Shown: in pieces, positions 46,345 through 58,355 of the stretch
Numbering within the stretch: position 1 is the first letter of the stretch
How the letters are laid out: every line of letters begins with the position of its first letter
Assembly (NCBI GenBank): GCA_003586115.2
Contig: QVOM02000034.1
Location: forward strand, 114,405,571 to 114,469,570
Origin: Salvator merianae
Lineage: Eukaryota > Chordata > Lepidosauria > Squamata > Teiidae
DNA length: 64,000 nucleotides
Direction of reading: 5' to 3'
Notes under the pieces: generated by a model
Told to the model about the DNA's origin: nothing
What the model saw: the letters and a program-made list of their open reading frames with translations, nothing else
Database searches by the model: none
Translations under genes and position numbers: made by a program

Positions 46345-46640
46345 TTTATTTTTGCCTATCTATTTAAAATACTTCTATACCTTTCTTCGTATCAGAATCT
46401 CAAAGCCATTTACAATCAAATTTAAAAACAAGGTTCTCCTCTAACACTGTCATCTTTTCACTTTGGTCCACGCCTATCTGCCACCCAGCTTCTATATGGT
46501 TCCAAAGGGCTGCTCCTAGGTACTTTCCTTGCTTTCTATCCTGGCATTCTGGAACTGAACTACAGGTCTTTTCAAGGGATTGTGCTGCTGATGTGCATTG
46601 TAGACTCACTTCCTATTCCAGGAAGGAATGCAATTGGCCA
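46345..46640 (-). repeat. LINE 3'-end fragment
   Basis: CTATTTAAAATACTTCTATACC...CAGAATCTCAAAGCCATTTACAATC is the minus-strand view of a LINE tail and 3' end, parallel to 5143-5230. The extension beyond 46440 is less certain. Confidence 0.45.
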
Positions 46641-47195
46641 TGTCCAAGGTCTTCCCAGAGGTTGAGCCACACATGATGACAGCACAGGCCCTGAAGACCA
46701 GGCCAGAAAGTAAACTGTTAGCTGAGATGATGATTATTGTTAATTTAAACTACCCTTTAAGGAAAGGTTAAAAATAACCTTTTCTCCTGATTCTGCAAAG
46801 CCCAATAGACTGTTTTAGTCCTCACTCTTTTCCTGTTAAGAGATACTTGCTATCTCTGTAGTAGAACTCTGATGCCTGATAATCAAAACAAAAACATTAT
46901 GATCGTAAATTAAATAAGCAAGAAACCAAATCTCAACTCAAGTGAGCTAAATTTGATTGTATTACTCTCCAGTGAAACTAGAAATCAATGATAACCCTCT
47001 TATGACTTTGCTATTTTTGGAACAATAATTTGGATTTGTAAAGCAATATATTCTTCATGAAATTGCATGGCTATATGCACTAAAGAAATATGTTTGGAAT
47101 TGGCATAACAGTAGCATGGCAGCACAGGCCATGCTACTGTTTCTTTGAACTCAATCTGCCTAAAATCATGTAAGAATATAGGAGCCTATCACCAA
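46641..47195. other. No gene seen
   Basis: AT-rich. Confidence 0.4.
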
Positions 47196-47200
47196 CTGAG

Positions 47201-47472
47201 GCTACATCTTCGCTTTTCTGAAAAGGTGCTTCATAAAACACCCTCTACTACCTCATTCCTGCTTGCTGTGCCGGAAAGCATCTCACAGTGGTTTTGCCAC
47301 CTCACTATCGCTGTCCAAGGTACCATTTTGTGAGGACACAGTTTTGTTGCCCTCAATGGAGGTACCTCTGAATGCTGCTCTGCATTATGTCTCCTCACCC
47401 TGGATGACAATCATGGTGCCTCCACCATGTGCCCTGGATGCAGTCACCTCCGTTTTTAAATGGAGAAATAGC
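47201..47472. mobile_element. GCTA-end MITE with 5-bp duplication, 272 bp
   Basis: The ends GCTACATCTTCGC and GGAGAAATAGC are short inverted repeats (reverse of right: GCTATTTCTCC). A perfect CTGAG flanks it at 47196-47200 and 47473-47477. It is related by its ends to 38593-38713 and 3254-3613. Confidence 0.65.
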
Positions 47473-48047
47473 CTGAGTTGCATCAATACTGTTTATATCT
47501 TTATAATGTTCTCAGAACAGGCCATAATAGCCACACAGAATTTTACATACACTCTTACTTTGAATTAGTAAGTACTGAATGTGGAACAATGAGTGTTGAA
47601 TGTGGGGCAATAGAGGCAAAACATAGACTCTCCCCTATTACACAGAATCCCTTCACTCAATGGCACTACAGATAAAATAAATGGGTTCATGTCCATCCTT
47701 CATCACACACACACCCCAAAAAAGCTTCACACAGTTTTCTTGGAGTCGAAAGTTAAGCTGCATTTCCAATGAGATACAGAACAGATAATTACTTATTCTC
47801 ATCTCAATTATAAAGATGCATTTAGTAACTTTATGTAATGAATTTTGATAACTGTTTTTCATGATTTCAAGATACGAATCTGGATCAGTTTACACTGGAA
47901 TCCATTAAGATTGAATTGACACCACAGTTGGAAATGGTTTAGTGGAGGTATCTGGAGCACTGTCTGGTTCTGTTATTTTGGATCAGTTTCAGTTACTGAA
48001 GTCACAGGAAGTGGACAAGCCACTTGCAGTGTTCAGCCAACTACTTG

Positions 48048-48356
48048 TAGAGGTGTGCACCAACTTGAAAATGCAGGTTTGATTCAAATTTAAACCAGAT
48101 CAAAATTGATCATACTGGTTCAATTAGAACTTCAAACTAGTTTAACCTGGTTCTGCAAATAAAACAATACAATTAAAAAGCCCTTTAAAAAGGCAAAATA
48201 CTAATGGACTCAAACCAATTCAAATCTAACTGGGTGATTCAAACTGATTCAAACTGCCTCCTGAACCTGGGGGTGGTTTGGTTCAAATTTGAACTGGTCA
48301 AACCACCTGGTTTGATTTGAATCATTTCAAATTTGAACCATTTCAGTACATCCCTA
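48048..48356. mobile_element. Short hAT-type MITE inserted in the LINE, 309 bp
   Basis: Begins TAGAGGTGTGCACCAAC and ends CATTTCAGTACATCCCTA. The duplication is ACTACTTG (48040-48047) against ACTATTTG (48357-48364), 7 of 8. LINE sequence resumes directly after it. The interior is rich in TTCAAATTTGAA-type palindromes. Confidence 0.88.
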
Positions 48357-49591
48357 ACTATTTGTCTCCTTGATCCTTGTACATTATGGCTAATTAAAGC
48401 TAGCCAAGGAGGCATGGCTGGATGGGTCCAGGAAGTGATAAATGCCTCATTGCAGGAAGCAGAGGTGCTAGTGACACTTAAGGAAGCAGTTACACAACCT
48501 TGCTCCTCCCTGGATCCATATGTGTTAAAGAACTATTACCCAGTTTCTAAAATTCCCTTTGGAACATCACGGGTCAAAGTGGTGGCTACCCGTCTGTGGA
48601 TAATTTTGGAGAAAATGGATTATCTTGGACAAATTCAGTCTGCTTTCAGGCAGAGGTACTGAGACAGCCTGGGTTACCTTGGTGAATGACCTCTCTTGGG
48701 AGAGGGACATGGACATGAAACCCTATTGATTCTCCTAGATCTCTCAGTGGTTTTTAATACCATCAACTATAGTATTTTCTTGGGGCAACTTTAGTGCTTG
48801 GGAACCGGAGGCACTATTCTGCGGTGGTTTTCTTCCTATGTCTGAGGTACACTCCAAAAATTAGTAATAGAAAACTTTCATTTGGTCCTTCAGGCGCTTT
48901 CATGTGAAGTTCCTCAGGGATCAGTTCCTTCCCCTATACTGATTAACATCTAAATGAAGCCACTGGGAGAGGCCATCAGGAGATTTGGAGTGAGGTGCCA
49001 CCAATGCACTCATCACACCCAACTCTATCTCTGTTTCTTATGAATCAGGTGAGTCAGTTGAGGTGCTTGATTGCTCCCCTGGAGGCAGTAAATGGGCTGG
49101 TTGTGAACCAATAAACTGAAACTAAATCCAGACGAGTCAGAGGAACTGTGTGGTATGGGTCTTCAGTCCAGGAAGTTATATGGTATCCAATTTTCAGTGG
49201 GGTTATTTTGCCCCAGTGTGTGATTTGGAGGTCTTTCCGGATTCACTGCTGCTGCATGAGGCTTAGGTGCAGTGATGACCAGCAATACTTAGCTTTGCCT
49301 CTGACTGGTTCACCAAGTTCAGCCTTTCCTGGATTAGGACAATTTTGCTACAGTGATGCATGCTTTGGTAACCTCCAGGCTAAACTACTATAATTCACTA
49401 CTCTTAAAAACAGTCTGGAGGCTGGAACTAGTCCAGTATGCGGCAACATAACTGCTGATGGGAGTTTCTGGCCAAACATGCATCACCTCAGTTTTAAAGA
49501 AACTGTACTGGTTACCAATTGATTGTCAAGTCCAATTTAGTGTGCTGATATTGACATATAAAAACCTAAATGGCTTGTGCCCCAAATATCT

Positions 49592-50229
49592 ACGTAAGAA
49601 CATAAGGAAATCCCTGCTGGATTGGGCCACAGCCATTCTAGTATAGAATCTTGTCTCACACGGTGGCCCACCAATTGCTTCTGGGCATTCTCAAGCAGAA
49701 TAAAAAGGCAAAATCTTCACCTGCCCTTGACTCCCTGCAAATGGCCTTTAGAGGTATCCTGCCTGTCTCTCCACCCTGGAGGCTGTACCTAGGCATCCAT
49801 TCTAATAGGATTGAGACATCTAACCTCCATGAATCTGTCCAATCCATTCTTAAAGCTATCCAGTCTGAATTGCTGTCACCACCTCTTCTAATAGTAAATT
49901 CCATAGATTGATAATCTTCGGGGGGGGGGGGAAATACTCCCCTTTTTGGTCCTAACTCTTCTGCCCATCAGCTTCACAGAATGTCTCCTTGTCCTAGTGT
50001 TGTCCAATAGAGAAAAGTTTTTTTCTCTATCCGCCTTTTCCATACTGTGCATGATTTTGTATACTTCAGTGAGGTCAAGGCTGTAGAGACCAAGACGTTG
50101 CAGCCAGATTTCGTAAGGAAGGTGTTGCCCTTTTATTCACCTTTTCCAGTTCTACAATATCCTTTCTGAGGTGAGGTTGACCAGGATTGTACACAATATT
50201 CCAAGTGTGGTCCCACCATAGATTTATAA
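49592..50229 (+). repeat. Dispersed sauropsid repeat inserted in the LINE
   Basis: Begins TAAGAACATAAGGAAATCCC and runs through GGTGGCCCACCAATTGC, CTCCATGAATCTGTCCAATCC, a G-run at 49920-49931, TTCCAGTTCTACAATATCC and ends near CCACCATAGATTTATAA. The LINE text on either side becomes continuous if this segment is removed. Other copies are at 35365-35611 (minus) and 53830-54115 (plus). It is probably derived from a CR1-type LINE; that assignment is from memory of the repeat, not a search. Confidence 0.7.
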
Positions 50230-50612
50230 AGAGACACAATGACAGTCTGAAGAAACACCTTCTCTGATATAGATCTGCCTGTGCTTTAAGATAATAAAAT
50301 AAGGGTGGTCTTGTAGTTTTACTACCTTCAGAGGTGTGAGTGATTTTGTACACAAAAGGAATTTCTCTGTGCTGCCCCCATGGCTTTGGAAAGCCTTCCA
50401 GTAGAGGAACATCAGGCACCAACTTGATATGGTTTTAGACATCTGATTAAAATGTACCTCTTCACTCAGAATTTAATGCATTTCCTTTACATGCCATCCT
50501 ATTAGAATGGGAGACTTATATTTTAAATATGTTTTAGTGTTTTATGTTTTTATTGTATGCTGTAACACACCCAGGGACCTTCAAGTGAAGGGTGGGATAC
50601 AAATGTAATAAA

Positions 50613-51539
50613 TACATTGTTAAACAGGCAACTGCATGTTGAGTTGGACCTTAGTTTCTTGCTTATACTATGTTCTCCTAAGTTTTCCAAACTTTTTTCT
50701 TTTTTTCTCCCCCTTGTTTTATGGGGCAAAAGCAATGCTTCTGATTCTGAAACCATTTTCCTATTGTATATGTTCTCTCATGGCTGATCCATTCTTGTTT
50801 ACTCATCCCACAAATAATTAGGATCATTTGCACTGAATAATTGTGCTTGTTCTTCACCAGTCTAACTCCTACCAATCTGTTCACACACAGAATTCAATGA
50901 AGCAAACTCAAAGCAATTCTCATTTCAATAACTAGAAACTCCAGTCATGCACCTGTTCTGAGCTGAACATTAGCCCATACTGGATGAAGAATAGTTTATC
51001 TCTGGATTCTGCCCCCACCAGGACAAGAATCAACATTTCTCTTTTTATAAGGTGATCAGACATAAAAAAGAGTAAGCATTCTTTCTGTCTTTGGATAGAA
51101 GTATAAAGTTTGACAGTGACAGATTATTATAAAGTGATGAGGAAAGTAGGATGTGTTTGCAATTCTGTTCTACATGATTCCTGTTATGATCCTCAAAAGA
51201 GTGGTGCAGAGAGATGAAACTTAGGCTGCTCCAGAACTTCTTGGTCTCCAATAACCAACCATCCATGTCGTCCAACACAGGTACTGGCATTGAGTGATGC
51301 AAGGAAGGGTCCATCAATAGCAAGAGCATAAAGACACCTGTCTTTGTTGCAGTACCATCACGGTTACTTTTTCATGACCATCTCTCACAAAACTAGAATT
51401 GTGGGCCATCTATGTGAGCAGGAACTAGAAACATTTTTATTTTTTTGTATAACCATACAACCCATCTTCATCAGTAAATGAATCAATCTGCTTCCAGTCA
51501 ATGGCAGCATCTGCACAAACCACCACTTGTGGCCTTAGC
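50613..51539. other. No gene seen
   Basis: AT-rich and non-coding by eye. Confidence 0.4.
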
Positions 51540-52010
51540 TCTCACAGAGTGTGCAGTGTTCACACCCATGAGCTGTAACACCACTGACTTTCCACCTGTA
51601 CTGCCCTAAAGATAAATTGGGGCATCATGCAGCCTGATTCTGTAGGCCTGATTGCCTGATGGTGCTGCTGCAATCAGCCCATCATGCAGGCATGATCAGC
51701 TGGTCACACCTGTGCACTGCACAGGCCTGCCAGTGGCCACTGCAGCAGCCAAATGCTTGCCAGACACTGCCACAGGAATGATCGGGTACTTGCCTGATTG
51801 GGCCTCACAAGGCCAGATTGGGCATCGTCTGGCCCAATCTGGCATTGCAGAGCTGAATGGGACATCACAGATCCAACTGAGGCATTGCATGGGCCCAATT
51901 GGGCCTGTGCAATCTGGCAGGCCTGACTGAGGAATCATGCTTGCCTGCTGCTGCTGTGGTGAGAATTGGGCATGGCTATTGGTGTTCCCAGTGTGAACAC
52001 CGGTAGCCAG
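51540..52010. repeat. Locally repetitive GCCTGATTGGGCAT array with inverted ends
   Basis: Variants of a ~20-bp phrase, GCCTGATTGGGCAT / GCCCAATCTGGCATTGC, recur on both strands about ten times between 51636 and 51935. A hairpin around AGATTGGGCATCGTCTGGCC sits at about 51812-51842. Short inverted ends TGTTCACACCC (51549-51559) and GTGTGAACACC (51992-52002) suggest the array sits inside a family 2-like MITE. Confidence 0.55.
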
Positions 52011-53454
52011 CTTCAGGACCTGTTTTCAGCCATGCGTGCGCAGTTAAGTACTCTGCTAGCACAGACTATAATGCACATGCTGTGCCAGAGAAGAATGTAA
52101 GCAGTCTCTGAGGCACCCTTGCAGGAAGAACATAATTTTCCATTCTAGGGATGGTTGCCTCAATTGTTACATCATCAGGCACCTCTGCACTCCACAATGG
52201 AGCTACAGAGGAACCCTTTGATGTGAGGATTGATGCACTTCTTCCAGGCTACCACACTCATGCCTTCTCCTCAGTCATGTGGAGACATGGACCTGTATCT
52301 AATATTAAATGATATCATTTATTTGTTATTCAAGGAAATATACCAATAGACGACCCTCAGTCTGGCTTCCAATTAGACACTCTTGTATCATACTATTCAT
52401 TTCAGCCTTGCTCTCCTGTCACTATTTTTCTCCTCCATACCAACCCCTTCATTTTTATGTCTTGTCTTTTTTGTTTGAAATCTTGTGTGAACTGCCTCAG
52501 AAGGATATGTGACAAAAAGGAGTAAATGACCAGAAAGTAGGATATAAAGAGAATAAATAAAAGATCAGCCTGATTTTCCAATTTTACTGATGGTCTCAAA
52601 GGCAAGAGATATCAACTTTTTAAATTGCCTTTTGTCTTTTATTTTAATTTTTTCCTCAAATCGCCAAGGAAAGTTCTCCAGTGTTTCACAAACACAGCAC
52701 TGAGCTTATTCGAAGGCTAATTCTAAGCTTCTTTATGGTGTGACTCAGCTGAAAAGCACAGATGTAGCAGTGTCCTCATTATATTTTATACCTTATGGCT
52801 TTAGCAGTTCTGGTTCACACTTGAATCCATCTGAAAGACCTCCAAGTCCTTCCTATTAGGATCTTTGTAAAGGAAGATATCAAACAAAAACATGTTATGC
52901 TGGCTGAAAATGTCAAGCATTTCATGGAGGCCAGATTTATTATATTCTCATAAGCAGCAGGGATTGATACTGTATCTTTCAAGATGGGTAAGAATAGCAG
53001 TTTTAAACTGTTTATTCCTCCTCCCCCTTGAAAGATCAGAGCTTTGGAAGAACATTTTTTTAAAAGGACACAGCAACTGCTGTGCGCACAACATTACCCC
53101 CAGAAGTGGCTTCTGTTTAATTGCTTTTGAGGAAGACCAACAGAAGTGCACACGTTCAAATGACTGGATAGCATTTTAGCAACTTAATTTGAAGTGAGCA
53201 GGATGTCTCCTCAAACTGTTCCCAGCCAGAAGCTTGGGACTTGTCCATACTTCAGCATGAAACTAGGGACCTCTTCTCAAATGAAGTATAGAGAACACAG
53301 TCTCCCCAATATGCATATTTTAGGTGCTTATGCATCATTTACACTTTATATTTGGGGGCATAAGGAACTACGTGCCTTGCTAGGTTAAACAAACAGCTGA
53401 TGTATTCCAAGCTGATGTATTCCCAGAGTGCTCAAAGTTGTTCTCAGAAGTTAT
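52011..53454. other. No gene seen
   Basis: AT-rich. 52540-52560 may be a short LINE tail (GTAGGATATAAAGAGAATAAATAA). Confidence 0.4.
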
Positions 53455-53739
53455 TACCTAAAATGTCGTCCACAGCTTGACCAGGAGGAAGCAGTGAGTT
53501 TCTGAGCAGCAGTGTTCACACCCTATTCTGGGTGCAACTCTGCAGGTGGGCATGGCGGAATACTTATAGCTGCACAGTCATGTGTTGCATTCCAGTTGCC
53601 ATGGCAATGTCCAGGCATGCACAAGATGTTACCATGGCCATTGCCATGGTGAACTGGCCTGCCCTGGTCAGGCCACCCTCACGTCAAGCATTCAAATCTA
53701 AGCCTTTGCTAGCCCTTGAAGTGTGAATAGCCATGCCTG
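53455..53739. mobile_element. Truncated GGCC-terminus MITE, CACACTT subgroup
   Basis: The interior TCGTCCACAGCTTGACCAGGAG, TTCACACCCTATTCTGGGTGC and TTGCCATGGCAATGTCCAGG, plus a right end GAAGTGTGAATAGCC, match the subgroup. The left terminus is missing. Confidence 0.6.
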
Positions 53740-53829
53740 ACCCATATCGGCCTGGTATGGTATTACTAAGATCACTCTCTTTACAGTCTTTTGGGGGTCT
53801 ACTACCTCCAATACAGGATTTAGTAAAAA

Positions 53830-54115
53830 TGCATCATGACTAGTACCCATTGATAGTTTGATTCTGCCTGGATCATCTTATTCTCTTTTATAGAATGTCC
53901 AGACTGATAGCCATCACCACATCTTTTGTCAATAAATTTCATGGTTTAGCATAGTTTAAGAAATACTTCCTTTTATCAGTACTGAATCTTCCAAACTTCA
54001 GCCTATTTGGAGAACTCTAGATTGCGTTATTTTGCAATAGTGACCAAAACAACAACAAAACCTCCTGATTTATTGTCTTCATGTAATTTTATACACTTCC
54101 CTTGTGTGAATCCTT
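53830..54115 (+). repeat. Dispersed sauropsid repeat, internal segment
   Basis: GATAGCCATCACCACATC, AATAAATTTCATGGTTTAGC, GAAATACTTCCTTTTATCAG and CTTCATGTAATTTTATACACTTC follow the order seen in 49592-50229. It is a fragment without the GAACATAAG start. Confidence 0.6.
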
Positions 54116-55994
54116 GTAATTGTTAACTGCTGTAGAACCAAGTTCAACTCCTGGTGACTGTACAAAAGCTTACCATCTGGACCTGTCTTTTGTAAGATAT
54201 CCCAGCTCTTTAAAAGACAGTTTAGTAGCACATCAACTCATGTGGCGACAGTAGTAATTGGCATCTGTGGGAATTCTAGAACCATTCAGAAAGGCTGTGC
54301 AGTTTCATCAGACACTGAAACTAAATCAAGTGGCAAATCTTTGTTTAATTCAATACACTGTGTTTTGCACCACAGAGGAATTTGTCATATGATTCAGTCT
54401 TCAAAAAAGCCCAACGAATCTCCATGTGACACACCTGGACACTACAGCTGGAACTTCATTTTTTATTATACACAACTATACTTTGAAATACTATGTATCA
54501 CAGTGAGGGTTGGCACCATCAGAGGCAAACTGCCAATTGCCACCTCATTTTTGCTTTTGCCCCATGACTCAAGCTACATCTGTCCAGTAGTCTCTAAGAT
54601 CATAAACTGTGTCAGTTGTTCTTTCCTACCAAAGCAATCTGGTCAATTAAAATTAATTGTAGTGGTAGCCAAATTACTTACATTACAGAATTCAAAAAAT
54701 TGTAATAAACACACAGTGGTGAATTAGTATAACAGTCTATGGAATATTTCTATTAATGATATAACTGCATTTCAACTCTACAATGAAAATAATACTGCAT
54801 CTAACTTGCTAAACAAATGGCAAATCCTACTGGAATATGAAGCCAAGGTATCACACCCATGAAGATCTACACAGAATATTGGTTAAATAGCCATGGAGGA
54901 AAAAAGACTGATGGTAGTTAAGTGAGATGCTTTAGATTTAAGTGTAATGGATAATTTTAATTATACAACTAAACAATACTTATTTTGCATTTAATTACCC
55001 TGAAACTTTTGGGGTTTTGCTATTTTTTGTTATGACAGAAATAGCCCTAGAAGTTGGCTATTTGGGCACATCACAAAATGCCTCAAAGCAGAATGTGGCA
55101 AAGACAAGTCACAGCGAAGGTGCCTGGGGGCAGCCAAAACCCTCAGCATTCTTTTTTTCTTGTTCTGTGGGAAGGACCCCTTCAAGGGCTCTTGCCAGTC
55201 CATGAATGTACACTGCATGTCTGAGTGTGCCACTGAAATGTGAATATTGTGGCCCTTGGGCCCTCAACTGGTGTGCCTGAAGTCCAGTGTGGATGCACCC
55301 TTACTTTCCGACTATGTGCTGTCTGGATAATATGCTGCTGCCACACCTCCTCCTCTAATTTTCAAAGTTTAACATGCAGTTTTTTTGATCCCAATGGTAC
55401 ATAGACCAGACTTGAAATCTAATTGAATTGCACTTCTTCTGCTTCCTACTGTGTGATCTGTTTGATTTCAAAGTTGTCTGTCCGATGACATCTCTGTGAA
55501 AAATTTGTGCTTAAACAGGTGATGGCAATAAAAAAGGAATTCACTTTGCAAAGCTCGATTAACCTATCTCCTGCCTTGGTGCGTATGCCTAGTACAAATT
55601 TTCCTGAGATTATAGCTTGCTCCATTTCTCCACCTTCACAATCTAATAACAATTAGTAGAACTGTCCTTGCTTGAAGTTGCAGTAGCATATCTTGCAATT
55701 TGCTAAACTCATATCTTTCCACCTTGTCACTATGGCAGATGTATGCATTTATATAATAATTTGCTTACTGATAGATATCTGAACATTTTTTTGAGTTGTT
55801 ATCGAGTGCGTGCTTACCAATGTCCTTTCCGAGTACTTAGTTAAGTTACTTAATTTCTTTTTTAGAGAACCATGTCCATACCACTCTGTTACATATTCCT
55901 AAGGCATCCACACCACTGATGCACTGGAACTCATTCTTTCTATGTCAACAAGGTAGTGACTATACATCTTGTACTAGCTTGAAAAGTATCTTTA

Positions 55995-56034
<40 letters not shown>

Positions 56035-56174
56035 ATCTGGTGTGTTATCACTTGAAATTAAAATATGTCTAAATGGTACAGCTGTGCTTATATTTGAAAA
56101 TCTAACCAATGATAAGCCTCACCATACAGTGCACACTGAGGTTTTGTTTTTAAAGGCACCTCTGAGGTGATTTG
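54116..56174. other. No gene seen
   Basis: AT-rich. A 161-codon open frame at 54242-54727 has no recognisable domain. A GT microsatellite lies at 55999-56032. Confidence 0.45.
55999..56032. repeat. (GT)n microsatellite
   Basis: 17 pure GT units. Confidence 0.97.
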
Positions 56175-56308
56175 GGCTGCATCCAGACATTGCCTATTTA
56201 TTCCACTATATTTGGATATTCTGGAATAAAACATGGATATTCCAGAACACCCATGCTTTATTCTGGAATATCCAAATATAGCAGAATAAATGACATCTGA
56301 ATGCAGCC
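56175..56308. mobile_element. Near-perfect palindromic MITE, 134 bp (copy 2)
   Basis: GGCTGCATCCAGACATTGCC at the left pairs with GACATCTGAATGCAGCC at the right, with TATTTGGATATTCTGGAAT against ATTCTGGAATATCCAAATA inside. It is closely similar to 39532-39669. The flanks show no clear duplication. Confidence 0.85.
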
Positions 56309-57020
56309 TTAGAAACAAGTTAAAGATGGTTCACAGACGAAATAGTTTGCAATCCAGTCTTACCCTCTGCGCTCTCATGAACACCCTGTTCCAAGACCTT
56401 CATTGCTGATGTAAGCACCCTTCTTTCTGTACTAATAAAGTAACTTTAACCATCTTTCTCCGTCTTACTGCTTTTCATTAATCACTTGGAAATTATGAAC
56501 CAGTGAATCTGGCCATGTCTCCACAAGCCATCAAACTTCATTGGAGGGGCACTAAAGTCTGCCCGTCTGCACATGACTCCCCCCACGGAAGGGGCTTGAG
56601 GAACTGTGGAGGGACTAGAATTCTTCTCCAAGGCTCAAGCTCTGATGCTGTTTCTTGTGCACTAAATCAGGCCCTCACCATGATGAAATGCATCATGCTT
56701 GCATTCAAGCCAATTCCAGAACCATGACCTTGGCAACAGAAATGGAGATGTCAAGCTCCTCATAAGGACACCTGAGGACATGAGGAATGTCTGATATAGC
56801 AGAGACATCTTCTCCATTTCTATCCTGCTGGGCAAATGAAGAGACATCCTCTGTTAGGTCATTTCATGTCCCATCACGTTACTCTCACCATTTTCACCTG
56901 TCTTTAGTAATACTGAGTCTCTTCCATTCATCCTGTTCATCTATCTTATCTATTGTCCACTTTGCCATGCTTTTTCCTAATCCTTCGATTGTTTGAACTA
57001 CGTGTCCAAAGCATGTGATT
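56309..57020. other. No gene seen
   Basis: Non-coding by eye. Confidence 0.4.
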
Positions 57021-57185
57021 TTGGAGCACAGGAAACTACTAATACTGGATTAGACCACTAGATCAATGTTATCAACAGACTAACGGTGACTCTCTCAACC
57101 CCTCCTGAAGATACTGGAGACTGAACTTGAGACTTTATACATGCAAAGTTTATGCTACACCACCAAGCTAGAGCTCTTTGCCCCA
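57021..57185 (-). repeat. tRNA-derived SINE remnant
   Basis: On the minus strand, GGGGCAAAGAGCTCTAGCTTGGTGGTGTAGCAT resembles a pol III A box (TAGCTTGGTGGTGTAG), and AAGTTCAGTCTCC resembles a B box (GGTTCRANTCC), about 35 nt apart as in tRNAs. A body then ends TTAGTAGTTTCCTG. It is degraded; a folded tRNA is not preserved, so it is called a SINE and not a tRNA gene. Confidence 0.65.
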
Positions 57186-57899
57186 TAAGAAGAAACAGGA
57201 GAAAACACAATATCCCTGCATTTGTCCTTCTGTCCTTTCATCTCAATTCTTCTCTCTGCTTGTGCCCTTTTGACTTGCACCATAACTTTGTACATGACAT
57301 GTATAATGGACTTGCTTCAACCTGCACTTGCTGTCAGCTGTGATCTTGCAAAAATCACCCACAGCAAAGTCTGTAATATTTGGTTTTTAACTTAATCAGT
57401 CATATAAGGGAAGGGCATGAAAGAAATGATCAAAGAAAACCCATGATCTGAAAATTGAACAAGAAAGATAAAGAAGGCAGCTATCACAATCTTGTAGCTC
57501 AGCAGAGTAATTATCAGCTCAATTATCTAATACAAGATGTGGTCTGACTGGGCTTTTGTTCTTTTCCAGGCAAAATTAATGTCAGCTCTTTCTTCCTATT
57601 GAGACTAGGGATTTGCAGAACATATTCACCTATTCCCATGGATACTTATGCCTTCTTCAGCACTAGAATTGAGTGGTTTGTTCCTATGAATCCAGCATGT
57701 TTGTTTTCATTCATCACTTGCTATTCAAAGCACAAGACTTTGTGAAGCAGACAGGATTTCTGTTGATTAGTTCCTTCATTCAAAGTATAAGCCAAGTTCT
57801 ATCTCTCTTACACACACATGCACACACATGCACACATTTCATCTGTGGGTTGTGGAAGCCATCTGCATGCTCACTATGAAGTGTATCCATACTGCATGG
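57186..57899. other. No gene seen; short CACACATG tract
   Basis: An imperfect (CACACATG)n tract lies at about 57809-57835. Otherwise AT-rich. Confidence 0.45.
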
Positions 57900-58355
57900 A
57901 GAATCTCATGATCAGGAGCAGGCTACAGCTGCTCCCGATTACTTCTAGCTATGGAACACAAAATTGTATTCCACAGCTATACCAGGAGCATCTGGACTGC
58001 TTCTAGTACACAGCATTCACACCCTTTTCCGGGTGCAAACGCTGCATGACATGACTGCAGCTGCAGCTGCACAGTTGTGCTGTGTTCCCTGTCACCATAA
58101 ACATATGGTCAGAAGTTTCCTCAGCCACTGCCATGATGTGGGCCACCAGCATTTGCACTGCAAGTGGCAGCAGCCTATTACTGGGATGTTCCAGCACTCA
58201 CAGTGTGAATGGCTGCCATGCTACGAGGTCTGTTCCACTGTGGAATGTTCACTTATGGAAACAAAAGGGATTAGACTAGGAATTTAACAAGACAGCATCC
58301 TCACTCCGCTGAGCAATTCTTGTGAACATTCCAAGATGGGAAGTCCAGAAAGGCC
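57900..58355. mobile_element. GGCC-terminus MITE, left end degraded
   Basis: The interior GATCAGGAGCAGGCTACAGC, CTATGGAACACAAAATTG and GGGTGCAAACGCTGCATGAC, and the right end AAGTCCAGAAAGGCC, match the CACACTT subgroup. The terminal hairpin is enlarged: TGGAATGTTCAC (58241-58252) pairs with GTGAACATTCCA (58322-58333). Confidence 0.65.

Larger units (their letters stand above)
47870..50612 (+). pseudogene. Decayed L2/CR1-group LINE (ORF2 reverse transcriptase and 3' end)
   Basis: A dead non-LTR retrotransposon, split into three parts by insertions at 48048-48356 and 49592-50229. Conceptual translation shows the order expected of ORF2 across several frames. A linker phrase (LDPCTLWLIK) comes just after the first insertion, then the RT entry phrase YYPVSKIPFG (about 48533-48562). 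Motif A follows, LLILLDLSVVFNTI (about 48727-48768), then CEVPQGSVPSP (about 48903-48935). Next comes QLYL after a position where the catalytic YADD has mutated to CTHH (about 49003-49030). A C-terminal LKKLYWLP phrase lies near 49495-49520. After the second insertion come the terminal coding region and a 3' end, CCAGGGACCTTCAAGTG...GGGATACAAATGTAATAAATA. Loss of the catalytic Asp pair, in-frame stops and frameshifts make it inactive. The endonuclease region is absent or unrecognisable. Confidence 0.85.

Noticed and set aside
54242..54727. 161-codon plus-strand ORF
   Set aside because: No recognisable domain or repeat within the frame and no supporting splice or promoter context. An open frame of this length is not surprising over six frames of 64 kb.
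57121..57185. Possible tRNA gene on the minus strand
   Set aside because: A- and B-box-like motifs are present, but the cloverleaf arms do not pair and the sequence continues as a SINE body.
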